Below are positions 21,301 to 32,010 of a DNA stretch of 64,000 nucleotides, one piece after another; positions within the stretch are counted from its first letter, which is position 1; the number at the start of each line of letters is the position of its first letter. The DNA is taken from contig CANUEZ040000180.1 of assembly GCA_948099385.1 (NCBI GenBank), positions 2,357,001 to 2,421,000 of the forward strand. Direction: 5' to 3'. The position numbers and the translations under genes are program-made. Under the pieces are notes generated by a model. That model worked only from the letters and a program-made list of their open reading frames with translations, made no database searches and had not been told where the DNA came from. This DNA comes from Fasciola hepatica (taxonomy: Eukaryota > Platyhelminthes > Trematoda > Plagiorchiida > Fasciolidae).

Positions 21301-23639
21301 AAAAATAAAATGGAAAATGGAGAATTTCTTCCCAAGGGGATAGGAAATAACTCCTGGAAATTATAATCCCCAATGGTATCCGGTTCACGCCTCAAATGTA
21401 TTTAGGAGTGGGTGTGGAAGGAGTTTTTTCCAAATTGATAAGAACAATTTGTGTACTTTTGAAAGTGTAACTATAAGTGGAATATCAAAGAAGGCAATGA
21501 CCTCAGTGAAGTCACCAGGACAACATCTGAATTCATCCGGTCGCTTATTTGATTGACTGTTAATTGAAAGTTGGTACCGACATTGTACGGCTATTGCTTC
21601 TGGATTGATGAATATCATCATCCGAGCCGAGGCCGTTATCTGGTGATATGCAGGATGTTAAGTCGCACACGTTGATGCTAGCAGTTCCAAATAGAAATAG
21701 ATGTAGCAACTGTATCACATGGAGTATTTCTATGGAATTTCAAGGGCGAATTGTGTGTGACCATGAGTTTATCAGCTCAAGAAATAAGTAGCCCTAGTAT
21801 AACTATTGTTCTATAATTATGTGACTGGGAGCACGTATTACCAGTTTTACACCTTTTATCCAACAATAGACAAACAAGCACCCACTTAACCATATCCACA
21901 CGCATGACCGGGCTCGCCTGCTTGTGACCGTGTGCTCGAACTTATCGCATGATCACTGATATTTAGATGCATGCGAATCGGCCTTGTGGCCGTGACCGTG
22001 CCATATATTGGTTTGCTGCTGGCGAATGCGTTTGCCTGCTTGCTGACGTTTGGGCCAACAAATGGAAACTAAGTTGCTTCTACGTCTTGAACTTATTTCG
22101 TCGACAGATCAAGATTTCTTCAAAATGTGTAATCTACTTGACAAGTAAATAAGCAAAAACTATGAAATAAAATGAGTATTTGAAGCCGGCTGATCATAAC
22201 ACCATATCTTGCCTGGCAATGCATCTGCACGGTAAGACAAAGGACGCCAGTTTGATTCTGGCTATTGACGCTGGACTACTGGATGCGAAAACAATAAAAG
22301 CGAATTTTTCATTACATATTTTGTGCTGGTTGAAAATGTGTACATGCTCTCCATCTAAGTGTATCATCACGACAAACGTTGAATACGAGAGAGATTACCT
22401 ATCACAGACACCGGTTTCGACTTGTGATTCAATCATTCACACACACACACACACGCGAACACTCAAACTGGAGTCCGTTCTGTTTAAAATGTGTGTTCTC
22501 TAAATTTATTCGTTGGAAATTTTTTGTATTGCTATTTGCAGACCGCATTGTGGACTTTTATCCTACAAAAATAAAGCTTATTTTCAGTAATTCTCAATCT
22601 TGCCAACATAACACAACCTATATGAAATGATGCCTAAGCGATACCTGCAATCAAAGAAGGAAGTGTTTGGGATTCGTGTTCACACCTATTGTGGCACAAG
22701 TTTACTCGGAGGCTGAGTGTGAACGGATGATCTCGCTGAGCGCGTAAGCCAGCTGACCTTCTAGCACCTTCCGTTGGGTGGTGAGTGGGCCAGGGTAGAC
22801 TCGGTGGATGTGCAAAATGCTTCTGATCGCGTAAAGGGAGTTGATGGAAGAGAATTCCGATTGTTTCCTTTGTGGCCAAGAAGCCATTTCTTACCGATGC
22901 GGACCACCGACATCAGACCCTATACAGGGGCGAAAACAATGATCCATGTTCACCGTACGGTTAATCTTGGCCAGGTGTGAAAAGACTGCCCCAGTAATTG
23001 CTCATGTTCGGCAAGCCGTGTAGATAGAACAAAAAGGTAACTATCGCAAAGGGTCGAAGAGCACAAACCAGCTTGGCTGAGGACGGGAAACAGAAAATCC
23101 ATTACCAGTACAACTGTGGCTCATCTTGCGGAACTGAACATTAAGTGAACGACGATACTTTCAGAACAGTCCATCGAGTTCCTACGAAAGCGCCGAAAGT
23201 CGCTCGAAAACAACATCTAACCAAGGCAAACGCTGTAGCGATCAGATTGCTCAGTCCGCCATTTTGTTCTCAAAAGCTTTTTGGTAGAGCACTCAAACTT
23301 TCCTGGCCGCGATGCAAAACCGACCTAGGACCTTAGTGTGACCCAGAGGTTGACATTTTGGTTGTAAATTTGAAAACAGAAGTCAAATTTGTAACGGGGA
23401 AAGGTTGTTTTTTGGTTGTAGCCGTTAGTGGATGATCTCCGAAACCCATGATCACTGTTTCACTGGTCATTTTCCCAACCACTGAATAACAAGATTTCTC
23501 CCCCTTTCTTTCCTAACTACGCAACACCAATTGTGATGACTACCCAATCACATTTTAACGCACAGACATTGATCAAAATTCACGCATTTCTAACCTGCAA
23601 GAGTAGGTGTATTAGCCACGAGGATGACGCTACGGAAAA
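21301..23639. other. Unassigned intergenic sequence
   Basis: No transposon or host protein signature. A short (CA)n run is at 22438-22456. A 107-codon frame (22180-22503) reads through that run and has no motif. Confidence 0.45.
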
Positions 23640-23985
23640 CGAGCTCGTTCGTTATTCGTGTTTTTTATATATAATTGTCCAAGTCTTTAACAACGCTGGG
23701 TAATGATCGCGGATGCCTTCAGACAAGCGCCGGGTCGTGCTGTCGATATAAATTGTTCCACGGGAGCGAGTGAAGGAATATACAGAATAAAGCTGGAGAA
23801 TCAAGCACTCTGTCTTTTAGCCACAAACACGCCTCTGGCCTGGATTTGAGCAACCCATGTGGTCTATAAGCACAGAATATCTCTTTAATCACTTCCGATA
23901 ATCTTCTGTGCGCAACATGTGCTAACGTGTCACTTTTAAACGGCAGACAGATGTACACTGGCTTCTTCTCAACTACCAACTTCAA
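23640..23985 (-). pseudogene. PLE family A endonuclease fragment, GIY-YIG damaged
   Basis: The minus strand from 23985 encodes KPVYICLPFKSDTLAHVAHR, then RPEACLWLKDR, the linker that precedes the endonuclease in PLE proteins. After a one-base frame change near 23770, the GIY-YIG core follows: SVYSFTRSRGTIYIDSTTRR, then GIRDHYPALL. The YIG glycine is Asp (YIDS) and the CxC pair is RSR, so nuclease function is lost. The translation stops at about 23640. The RT domain is missing. It is 5'-truncated like its relatives at 5276-5788 and 44842-45282. Confidence 0.8.
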
Positions 23986-24689
23986 GTTGGATATTTGAAT
24001 TATGCACCCCGGTGGATGAATATTCAGCAGTACACAGCTATACTAGAAGCAATTACGCAAGAATAATACAGCTTTTAAAAAACGACCGGATACAATATTA
24101 AGGGACAATTTTGTAACTAAGACAGTAGACGTCATCTAGGTTGAGTGCCGAGGTTTGCAGGATTACGTAAGAAGCAAGCAACGTGGGGAAAAACGGAGGA
24201 CCAGTAGTCAGTCGTTCGTTCATAAATCATTTCATACTCATTACGGGTGGAAAAAGAAAAAGCACACCTACTGAGATCCTTGGAAGAGGTTGATGTACGC
24301 CACACAATATTCTCTCGGCGAATCTTGTGCATATTTTGTGATGATGGGATATGATGAAGACGAGGTGTACCATTTGTATAAGTACTTGAGAGATCTGCTT
24401 ATTAGGGTGAAGTCTTTAGTTTGTAGTCTAGAGGGGAAAACAAAAGAAGAACACAACCAAGATGGTCATGTGCATACAATGAAGGGTAAAACGACGAGTG
24501 AGGTAAACGAGGACAGATTTGCTTTCAGGCGCAAAAAGTAGTAGGTTCGTCTGCACACTTTTGTGGAAAAAATATAATTCACAGTCCAACAAGGACTATG
24601 GTGATCGTAACCCCAAGATAGTGGACGACTGATAGGGATGGTTCCTAAGTAAATGTCTGAACAGGAGTCCAAGTTTTCACATAATTGGA

Positions 24690-25705
24690 GCCTATGATAA
24701 GAGAGAAAACAAAGTCTAAGTATAGGTGACAGTTTAAGGTTAGGCTGTGGGCCCTGGATCAGTGGCGACGATTCAAGAGATTAGAGAGGACTTCAAACAT
24801 AACAGGTGCATCAAGATTAGGTAGCCCAACAGTAACATTATTTACGTACTTTATAATAAAAGAACAGTCACTGACAGGTATGGGGGATCTGTAGGCTGAT
24901 AATAGAAAGGCTGAGAGGACAGGGCCCTGTAGGATGCATTTGGTTAAAACAAAGATGGCAGAAGTTCCGCCTCCGTATCTTATAGACCATAGCCGATTGA
25001 AAAAGTAATCAGATAATAGTCAAATGACTGAGGGTTGTGTTCCGTTATTTGAAGGGAAATCTGGAAGCTATCGACTATCATCAGTCAAAAGCATCAATGT
25101 AATATAGAAAGGAGATATGCACAAACTTTGACTTCCTGTCCAGCGAAAGCAAGACATTATGAGTCAAAGAGGAAATGGTATCCAAGCTAGAGCGTGGGCA
25201 GTGTAGGCAAACTGATTCACATCGCCTATTGTCAAATCATTTGACAATCCCTAGAGCAACAGCTCCTCAAACACCGTTGATGCGAAGGAGGTACAGACAG
25301 CTGGACGGGATTTTACTGTTTCATACTTGGGCATAGGGATGATGGAAGCTGACCTCCAAAAGTCAGGGACCTTTTTCAGCCTAAATATTTATTAAATAGC
25401 TTTCATTACAGGCGTGAGTATTTGTGCCCGGTGCTTAAGTACAATTGGGGGAAGTTTATCAGGTCCATGCTATTTGTTGCACTCGAGGTTTGACAGCCCA
25501 TTGTAAGCTGCTTACGGGGAAATTGTCAGGGACGGAGCTGGGAAAACTGGGATAAGGTAGCACGTTCGCACAGCTGAACAACGAAGGGTGCGACGGATTG
25601 TTGGAGCTACAATTCATATCTTCGACATTTGCCTTTGGGGATGAGTACCGTGAAGAGCTAACAATGAACTGTTGGATGGGTATCCGAATTTTCGGCATTC
25701 AGTGT
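24690..25705 (-). pseudogene. LINE reverse transcriptase, Jockey/CR1 type, decayed
   Basis: Read from 25700 downward across frames: YPSFPSSVPDNFPVSS (pre-RT linker), GPDKLPPIVLKHRAQILTPV (RT entry block), RLKKVPDFWRSASIIPMPKY (next block), DTISSLTHNVLLSLDRKSKF, FLYYIDAFD (motif A, with the catalytic Asp of FLDY replaced by Tyr), QGPVLSAFLLSAY (motif B, QG..LSP) and FIIKYVNNVTVG (motif C, where YADD has become YVNN). This is a near-complete finger-palm series without the N-terminal endonuclease or the C-terminus. Both catalytic motifs are mutated and several stops are present, so it is a dead copy. Confidence 0.82.
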
Positions 25706-27661
25706 TGGTCAGGAGCACAAAAATTGTCACACAGCTCTCGGATTGCTGAAATAAAAAGCAAAAAAGCTTTTGCTGTTTATTGCTTTTTACGTGTAAATAT
25801 TTATTGAAATTGGGCACGTACATTGGAAACTCAACTTGCCATATCGGGATCCCATGTTATCAATCGCAGTTGTTGTCTTTGCCAAACAGTTCATTCGCTT
25901 TTCCTGCTCTTAAATCACTAGTTGCCATGTCGACCACCATTCCGTAAGTTCAACATCCGCATGATAATTTGTTTGTTCAGTCCCATTGGATCCCGCGATT
26001 TTAGCTTTGTTTCTATGACACGTGTCAATTGACCTCAATCGTCATTTGCCTACTTGTTGATCTTATCTGTTGGTAGTAAACTCTTATTCTAAACTGATTA
26101 CATCAATTATGTAATCTTCCTTCCTCTTTTTGGAATCCTTTGGCCCTGAGCTACTGGTTCTTTTAATACATTATAATTGTCTGGGTTACTTGGCACAGTA
26201 CAAAAGTTTGGACGTAATTGTCTTTCTGCCTCTATCAACTTTATCCATGGGAATGACTGAACTTCGGCCACCCCGTTGTGATCGTGTTATTTTGTCATAG
26301 TCACGCTGTACCGTTTGCTCTTCACCACTCTTGTGTATTTGTCCCCTCAGACAGTTACTTCTCTTTTTCACGGTTAACTGGTCAAAATGCTTACCATAAA
26401 TAAGGAATTTCTTTGTAAATCACTTGACTCTCTCTTGTATTGCCGTCTCGAGTGTTTCCTGTCTATTGTTGCTTGGGCTTCTTGGAGTCTTTTATGACTG
26501 TCATGATTCTGTGGCCAGTTTGTCCACAATTTGGGATACGTTACTGTAATTGTCTGATAAATTGTCTTTTAGTACACGTAGTAAAGCGAGCCCGTGTTCT
26601 CTACCTGGGGACTCGGGGTTCGTTTAACTGTGAGTCACTCAATTACGGGACGACAATCCTGTATACTACCCTAGTAAGCACTTTCTTTCCTACGGCTGTA
26701 TATGGTCTGCAACGGGCACCACACATCGTAGTAGAAATTTAAGTAACTAGTATATTGCTCATGAACCACAGAGGGGTCTTGGGGGTTGAATTTGTCGAAG
26801 TAAGTATGAAGTCTATGTAAGTTTTCTGGAACACTCTGACACTTCTGCTTTTCAGATCGTGTCAGCAGGAAAACTTTTTGTGGTTATTGGAGAAAACAAC
26901 ATGGTGTTCATCCGCTCCATCCGGTTGACTAGACTTTCCGAGCAGTGAAGATACATTACTTGGTAAGTTACTGGAGAAATTCTTCTATATGTTTGGTTTT
27001 ACCAAACATTAGTATTATCAACGTTTCTGTATGCACATACATATATATACACTCAGGGGTTTTGAAAACGATAAGGACTTTGCGTTCCACTGCATGTGGA
27101 AAAAGTTTGGCGACCGTTGAGGAAACAGGAGTTGTCAAGAAAATACCATTCGTTTGTATCTAGAAATCTTATTTGAAGGTAGAGTATAATAAATTGAGCC
27201 AGGGTCCTAAATCAGCAATAATTTCTAGTGAGGTTGATAGACTTTGGCTTTTTAAGGAATCGTCGGAGATCGATATGGAATTTAAATTTTCTAGACTGAT
27301 TTAAAGTAGGCACTTGTGTATAGACAGAGCAGAGTGAAGCTGACAGCAACTTTATCATCCCGTAGGTCAAACATCTTTCAATTACGAGCAAACTCGAAAG
27401 AATCATCACTGTGACTTACGATTATTTTTTTATAAAGTTTCTACAAAGCACTGAGAGGTCATGTGAACCTGTTCCTACTAAAGGGGTCATAGCCCACGAA
27501 GGGGCAAATGGGTATGTCGAGTTTGTGAATTCCCGTTAAGCCATGAAACATTCTAGTCCAGTTCGTTTTTACCGGTAAAATGAACCATAGTGATAAGTAA
27601 AGCTTTTGTGGCTCCTGTTCCGTTGAAGGCCGTTTTTTTAGTCTTCTGGTGAAGTTCGCAT
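25706..27661. other. Unassigned intergenic sequence
   Basis: No recognised element. A B-box-like GGGGTTCGTTTAAC at about 26616 lacks a matching A box. The minus frame at 27459-27692 overlaps the LTR edge and has no motif of its own. Confidence 0.4.
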
Positions 27662-27808
27662 TGTAGCGTACTACTCTGTCCATGTGGTACACTAAATTAA
27701 TGTCAGCAATATCTAAGACGACACTAGCAAACTAAGATGGGCGGAGGAGCGAGTTGTGATAAAAAGGCCAAAAGGGTATGTACATTGGGAATTAAAATGA
27801 AACAAAAG
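27662..27808 (-). repeat. LTR piece, downstream copy of the CsRn1-like element
   Basis: These 147 bases match 28426-28572 with few differences. Shared parts include CACTAAATTA(A/G)TGTCA and AAGATGGGCGGAGGAGCG. It joins the gag frame directly at about 27808, so the sequence that should lie between gag and the 3' LTR (rest of gag, protease, pol) and the start of this LTR are deleted. Confidence 0.8.
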
Positions 27809-28346
27809 GTGATGTCATGTGAACACAGGGTCTACCAGCCCGGTAGCATTCCGTTATTCTATCAGCGTGTTGCGCAACTTTGTCAAGAGGAGTAGTGGGC
27901 TTCAGCGTTGACAGGACCGGCTGCATCGGGAGAGATAGTTTATCGACCCATATCTCCCGGAAAATGGCTTCATCTATTTGACGTCCAGCCAGTAGCGACC
28001 GCATGTGGAGCGTAAGCTGGGACGGGGTTTGGTCTCCGAGCTCCATCGACGTGAACAACTCCCGGAGCATTTTTCCGGCTGATTTTCCGGTACTCTGAAT
28101 GACTGCCTCCTTAAGCTTCGTGTAAGGAGCTTCTGGTGGAATGGGATCGAGGTAATCTTCCACGTCAACGGACATGTCAAAGGGAAGTGCTTGGACAACG
28201 TGAGAGTATTTCACGCGCTCGCTGGCTACACGTCCAGTGGTAAATACGGCTTCTATTTGTCGAAACCACACTCGAGGGTTGGTCGGGGCAAAAACGGGCA
28301 GTTTAAGAGCAACGGCGCGGATGTCAATAGATTCGCTGTCAGACAT
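27792..28346 (-). pseudogene. CsRn1-like Ty3/Gypsy gag, truncated
   Basis: The frame begins MSDSESIDIRAVALKLPVF at 28346 and continues with the capsid-like signature NPRVWFRQIEAVFTTGRV, then KYSHVVQALPFDM, KTPSQLTLHMRSL-like wording (seen as QTPSQLTLHMRSL), and REIWVDKLSLPMQ. This wording is characteristic of Gag proteins of CsRn1-group Ty3/Gypsy elements (wide in trematodes and also found in arthropods). The 184-codon frame has no internal stop in about 175 residues. It has no zinc knuckle: its last residues come from the LTR, into which it runs at 27808. The start is supported by its distance of about 80 bases from the LTR end. It is the best-preserved retrotransposon frame in the window apart from the PLE nucleases. 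Confidence 0.85.
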
Positions 28347-28407
28347 GGTGAATCGTGTGGAAGTTGGACCAAAAGAATGAAAGCTAATGTCAAAGGATGG
28401 AAAAACA

Positions 28408-28421
28408 ATCTGGGCTCACCA
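28408..28421 (-). other. Primer-binding site of the CsRn1-like element
   Basis: On the minus strand, TGGTGAGCCCAGAT starts four bases after the LTR end CCACA. It begins TGG, as required to pair with the CCA end of a tRNA. TGGTGA.CCC is what I expect for a tRNA-Trp primer, which CsRn1 is reported to use. One base differs. Confidence 0.5.
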
Positions 28422-28425
28422 ATTT

Positions 28426-28880
28426 TGTGGCGTACTACTTTGTCTATGTGGTACACTAAATTAGTGTCAACAATATCTAAGACGACACTAGCAAACTAAG
28501 ATGGGCGGAGGAGCGTGCGGTGATAAAAAGGCCAAAAAGGTATGTACATTAGGAATTAAAATGAAACAAAATGTGTGACTCAAACTCACAGTTGTTCAGT
28601 GTTCTTGTCATCAGGAAATGAGCGCCGAAGAGCCAATATCCGCCAATGTCTACAGTTCAGTTCGGTCTGACGGCCATCCGTTGAACAGAACAGGATGGTA
28701 TTGAGCGAAGTGCCAAGAGACGCCGTGGAATCTTCTAAAATGTTTTGTTCCTCACATTTAGTTCCGACCTTTATAATTCGAAGACACTCCAAACCAGAAG
28801 ATGAGACCGTTCCAGAATGAAAGATTTATTGACAGTCTTTTTGTATTGCTCGGTGATGATGATCAAAAAGGTGTGTGTGT
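28426..28880 (-). repeat. LTR, upstream copy of the CsRn1-like element (outer end uncertain)
   Basis: 28426-28572 is the part duplicated at 27662-27808. The LTR should extend further to higher coordinates. On the minus strand a TTATAAAGG promoter-like box lies at about 28770-28776, which fits the U3 region of this LTR. The outer terminus could not be placed, because the downstream copy lacks it. The end given is an estimate. Confidence 0.55.
28768..28778 (-). promoter_or_regulatory. TATA-like box in the LTR
   Basis: The minus strand reads AATTATAAAGGTC. It lies roughly 200 bases before the duplicated LTR part, where a U3 promoter would be expected. This is position plus motif only. Confidence 0.35.
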
Positions 28881-29859
28881 GTTTTACAATGAGACGTCGG
28901 TACAACAAAGGAGTGTTGCACCAAAGGACGTTGAAAATCCTGGAAAAAGTCGGAAAAGTACAGGTACCTACACATTGAGGATGTTCCGGAAGGTTTAATT
29001 AGTAACCCGGCTTTTTTAGAATTCCGGTGACATTACCTTTTTCAGCCCTGGTGTTTTGAGTAGAATGGTTCCACTTTAAGACAGTAAGAGCATTTCGTTC
29101 TTCTTCTCTCATATTTGGAGTATTGATTTTATTGATTGCTGAGGATTTCCCGTATTTCAGTCTAGGTTACCCACTTCGTTTGAAATTCTTTCCAAAGCTT
29201 GATCCAGTTTGTCATCAGGTGCGTTCTATTTGAATTAAAATTTAGACAGTTTTGTAGCAGTTGCAATTCCAACCGTGTCGGGGCTGTGCCAGAATAGGTT
29301 TTTGTGAGACTCTCAGGGTCTTTTGCCTGCCGTTGGAGTAACTTTGTTTTTGATTCCTTCCCAGCTGTTTTCGGAATCAGCAGTTTTTCAAACTTGCGTA
29401 GTTGTCATGATTGGCTAGATTTCAATGCGTAGCCTCATCTGTTCCACGGTAACTTGGACTTCATTCAAGATGTTTAGTAGACGGCAATAATTTAGATAGG
29501 AATTGATTTTCCGTATTTTTAAACATATTGCGCCTTAGCTAACTGTACAGTCTTGTGTAGGTTCTGCCAGAAATTTGCGTGATACAGTTCAACTAGCATT
29601 TACGGAAAGAACCCTTTTGTCCGGTGCTTTCACACTGAGAGATTCACTAACTATTTCATTCTGAGAACAGTACTGGTTCAACGCACTATGGCTGGTTCTG
29701 TGAGGAAATGTTTTCACCAGAGTAATCCGACTGGCAATGATAATCAGACTACCATGACCGAAATGGAAATTGGATGTGTAGAAAAATTAATGCAGCTTGT
29801 GGTTCGTTGAACGAGAATATTCTGGTAACTCGTCGTTCTCGCACGAAAACTATTCGAGT
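28881..29859. other. Unassigned intergenic sequence
   Basis: No coding or repeat signature was recognised. A 65-codon frame at 28801-28998 (plus) has no motif. Confidence 0.4.
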
Positions 29860-29865
29860 CCAATT

Positions 29866-29945
29866 GGTCGCACCTGGATAGTTCAGCGGTTAGGGCTATT
29901 GCCCGGTCGGCGAATGCTGTCGGTTCGATTCTGACCTGCGGTGTG
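29866..29945 (+). repeat. tRNA-like unit
   Basis: GGATAGTTCAGCGGTTAGGG (29877-29896) is close to the A box of many tRNAs. GTCGGTTCGATTCTGACC (about 29918-29935) is a good B box with a short flanking palindrome (GTC...GAC). The spacing of about 30 bases fits a tRNA-size gene. The flanking bases do not form a clean acceptor stem, so a tRNA-derived SINE head or a pseudo-tRNA is more likely than a working tRNA. Confidence 0.5.
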
Positions 29946-30270
29946 GAATTTTGGATTCAGAAAACGCAAAAGGATTCCCTATCTATATGAATAAAAATGT
30001 GAATGTTTTTGATTCAAAGTCAAATCTCGAAAATTTCCTCACCGATTGTTTCGAAATTTCGAGACAACACTGCATTCGAATTTGGCAGCTTTTCTCTATA
30101 CCTACTATTACATAGATGTCACACCTATGACAGGTGAAAACATGCTTGTTTAGGTCGATCAAATAGATTTGTAAGCCATAAGGCAGTTTTTGATGTCTTA
30201 CCAGAAAGAAGTGATAGGAAAGCCCCCATATCTCTCGATGAAATCGCACAGTATCAAGTTGGGAGATACG

Positions 30271-30363
30271 TTTGCAGCAATGGAGCTGTATGCTGAGTGA
30301 TTTCACTTCCCATACGTATGCAGCAATGGAGCTGCATGGTGAATGCTTTTATTTCCCATACAT
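30271..30363. repeat. Two-unit tandem repeat, about 46 bp each
   Basis: Unit 1 (30271-30316) and unit 2 (30317-30363) share TGCAGCAATGGAGCTG and TTTCCCATAC-like ends, with substitutions in the middle. Confidence 0.8.
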
Positions 30364-30599
30364 GAACGAAGTCCAGCTGTTGTTCACTTTGCAGTTCATC
30401 TAGAAAATGTACAACACGTTTGCTTCACAACTGCAAACGTGAAGCAAACAGCTCCAAATCCGCTGACTACAACGTTAACTGCTTTCTTCACATGATATTA
30501 AAATGACGTGCTTGCGAAAACATTGCTGTATTCGGAAGTGCTCACGTACTACACATGGAATACGCGTAGAAAATCATTTGAGTCAGCGGACAACCTGAT

Positions 30600-31555
30600 C
30601 TGTTTAAAGGAACTACGATAGGCAGACTGTACACCGCGCATCCCAATCAAGGTGAATGCTTCTTACTTCGTATGTTGTTGGTAAGTGTGCCCAGTCCATG
30701 TCTCCCCAGCAATCGGGAATTGTTACTGGCGTTACATATGCCACTTTTCGCAGCTCATGTCAACCTCTGAATTTATTGGAGAACGACCGATATTGGGATG
30801 CATGCATTGCTGACAAGTGCAAAGCATCACATCCAACTCCAATTCATGCTTCGTTTGCAACCATACTGATCACCTGCTCTCCGTCTCCAACAGAGGTTTG
30901 GGGAAAATATAAATCGCACATGGCTGATAATATTTTCCGTTGATTAAGCAAGGAAAATTTAAACATGAACATGGATTTCACACAAAAAGTCTACGACGAA
31001 GAGTTGATAATGATTGGAAATTTGTGCTTTGAAATCGCGAACAAAGTTCTCAGTCAATTCGGAATGCCGTCACTGAATCGGCTTGCTGCTGCTTCGTTCG
31101 ACGTAGGATAGAGACGTGAACAAAATTACAACATGAGTGACCTTTTGTCATACGTGCAATCAAACGTTCCTAAGCTAGAGCTTGAGCAAAATGGCTGTTA
31201 CGATCAAATAATGCAAACTGTCCATAAGGGGGTCCGAGAAATCATCTTAGATACGCCAGGAGGAACTGATAAAATAATCCTAATCAGAATGATTCTGGCA
31301 GCAGTTTGATCCCAAAATGACATAGTCTCAACTGTTATGTAGTCAGAAATACCTGCGACACGGCCATCAGGTGGAAGAACTGCTCATTCCGCTTTAAAAT
31401 TGGCAATAAACGTGTTCATTGAAACTCACCCGCACAACACTTCCAAAGCATCTGGCATGGGTAAAGCAGGGCAGAAATTCAATTCATTGTTTGGGATGGA
31501 TGCATAATGGCTCACAGAAAATCGGTCGGAGCACTTGATCGATCAAACTGATTTA
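30600..31555 (+). pseudogene. Helitron Pif1-type helicase fragment
   Basis: Translation across frames gives an extended match to the Pif1-like helicase half of Helitron Rep/Hel proteins. In order: TTIGRLYTAHPNQGECFLLR (30617 on), LLENDRYWDACI (about 30776), FATILITCSPSPTEVWGKY, NLCFEIANKVLSQFGMPSLN, RLAAASFDV, MSDLLSYVQSNVPKLELEQN, the Walker A region DTPGGTDKI (31250-31276), GGRTAHSALKLAINV, and MAHRKSVGALDRSN near 31540. In active relatives the Walker A block reads APGGTGKT, so the key Gly, Lys-Thr arrangement is broken (Gly to Asp, Thr to Ile). Frameshifts at about 30690 and 30950 and several stops make it a pseudogene. The Rep nuclease domain and the Helitron ends were not seen nearby. 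Confidence 0.85.
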
Positions 31556-31920
31556 TTCAGTGCGTAGAAGATTAGGTACTTTTACCCTAGCACAAACTGA
31601 CCGCATAACGATTTGTATGATTGCACACTTGAGGCCGCGATATATTCATTCATCCACTTACGGATGTTGGGTCTCATACGCAACTCAGATGCGTCTAATG
31701 GTCAATATAGTATCACCTTTTAGAAACTCCATTTCATCTCTCAAATCGTGCCCTGAAGTCGGTTGCAACCAGTTGCGAGTCTCGATGAATCTTTTTAAAT
31801 GAATCTGATCACACAAATTTGGAACAGCAAATACCAAAGTAAAGGAAATACTACAACACTAATAGGCGTAATGTAGAGTACTTCTCCAAATTACACTAGC
31901 ACATGGCATTCACCACACTG
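31556..31920. other. Unassigned sequence after the Helitron fragment
   Basis: The helicase match ends at a stop near 31555. The following 365 bases hold no motif I recognise. They may be the rest of the same Helitron, too decayed to read. Confidence 0.35.
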
Positions 31921-32010
31921 ACTCGTGATGGTCAAGGGGGCACTGTGGTGAACTTCTGATCCTTCTGTCCCGGGTTCGTATAGTCACGCTCCCGCCGACG
32001 GTCATTTCGC
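31921..32010 (+). repeat. tRNA-like SINE unit, family C, copy 1
   Basis: GATGGTCAAGGGGGCACTGTGGTGAAC could hold an A box. CCGGGTTCGTATAGTCACGC (31968 on) holds a B-box-like segment. The end CGCCGACGGTCATTTCGCCC resembles CCGCTGCCGGTCACTTCCCCC at 63968-63988, which suggests the two are members of one family. Confidence 0.45.

Noticed and set aside
29866..29945. Functional tRNA gene
   Set aside because: Good internal boxes but no convincing acceptor stem pairing. Listed as a tRNA-like repeat instead.
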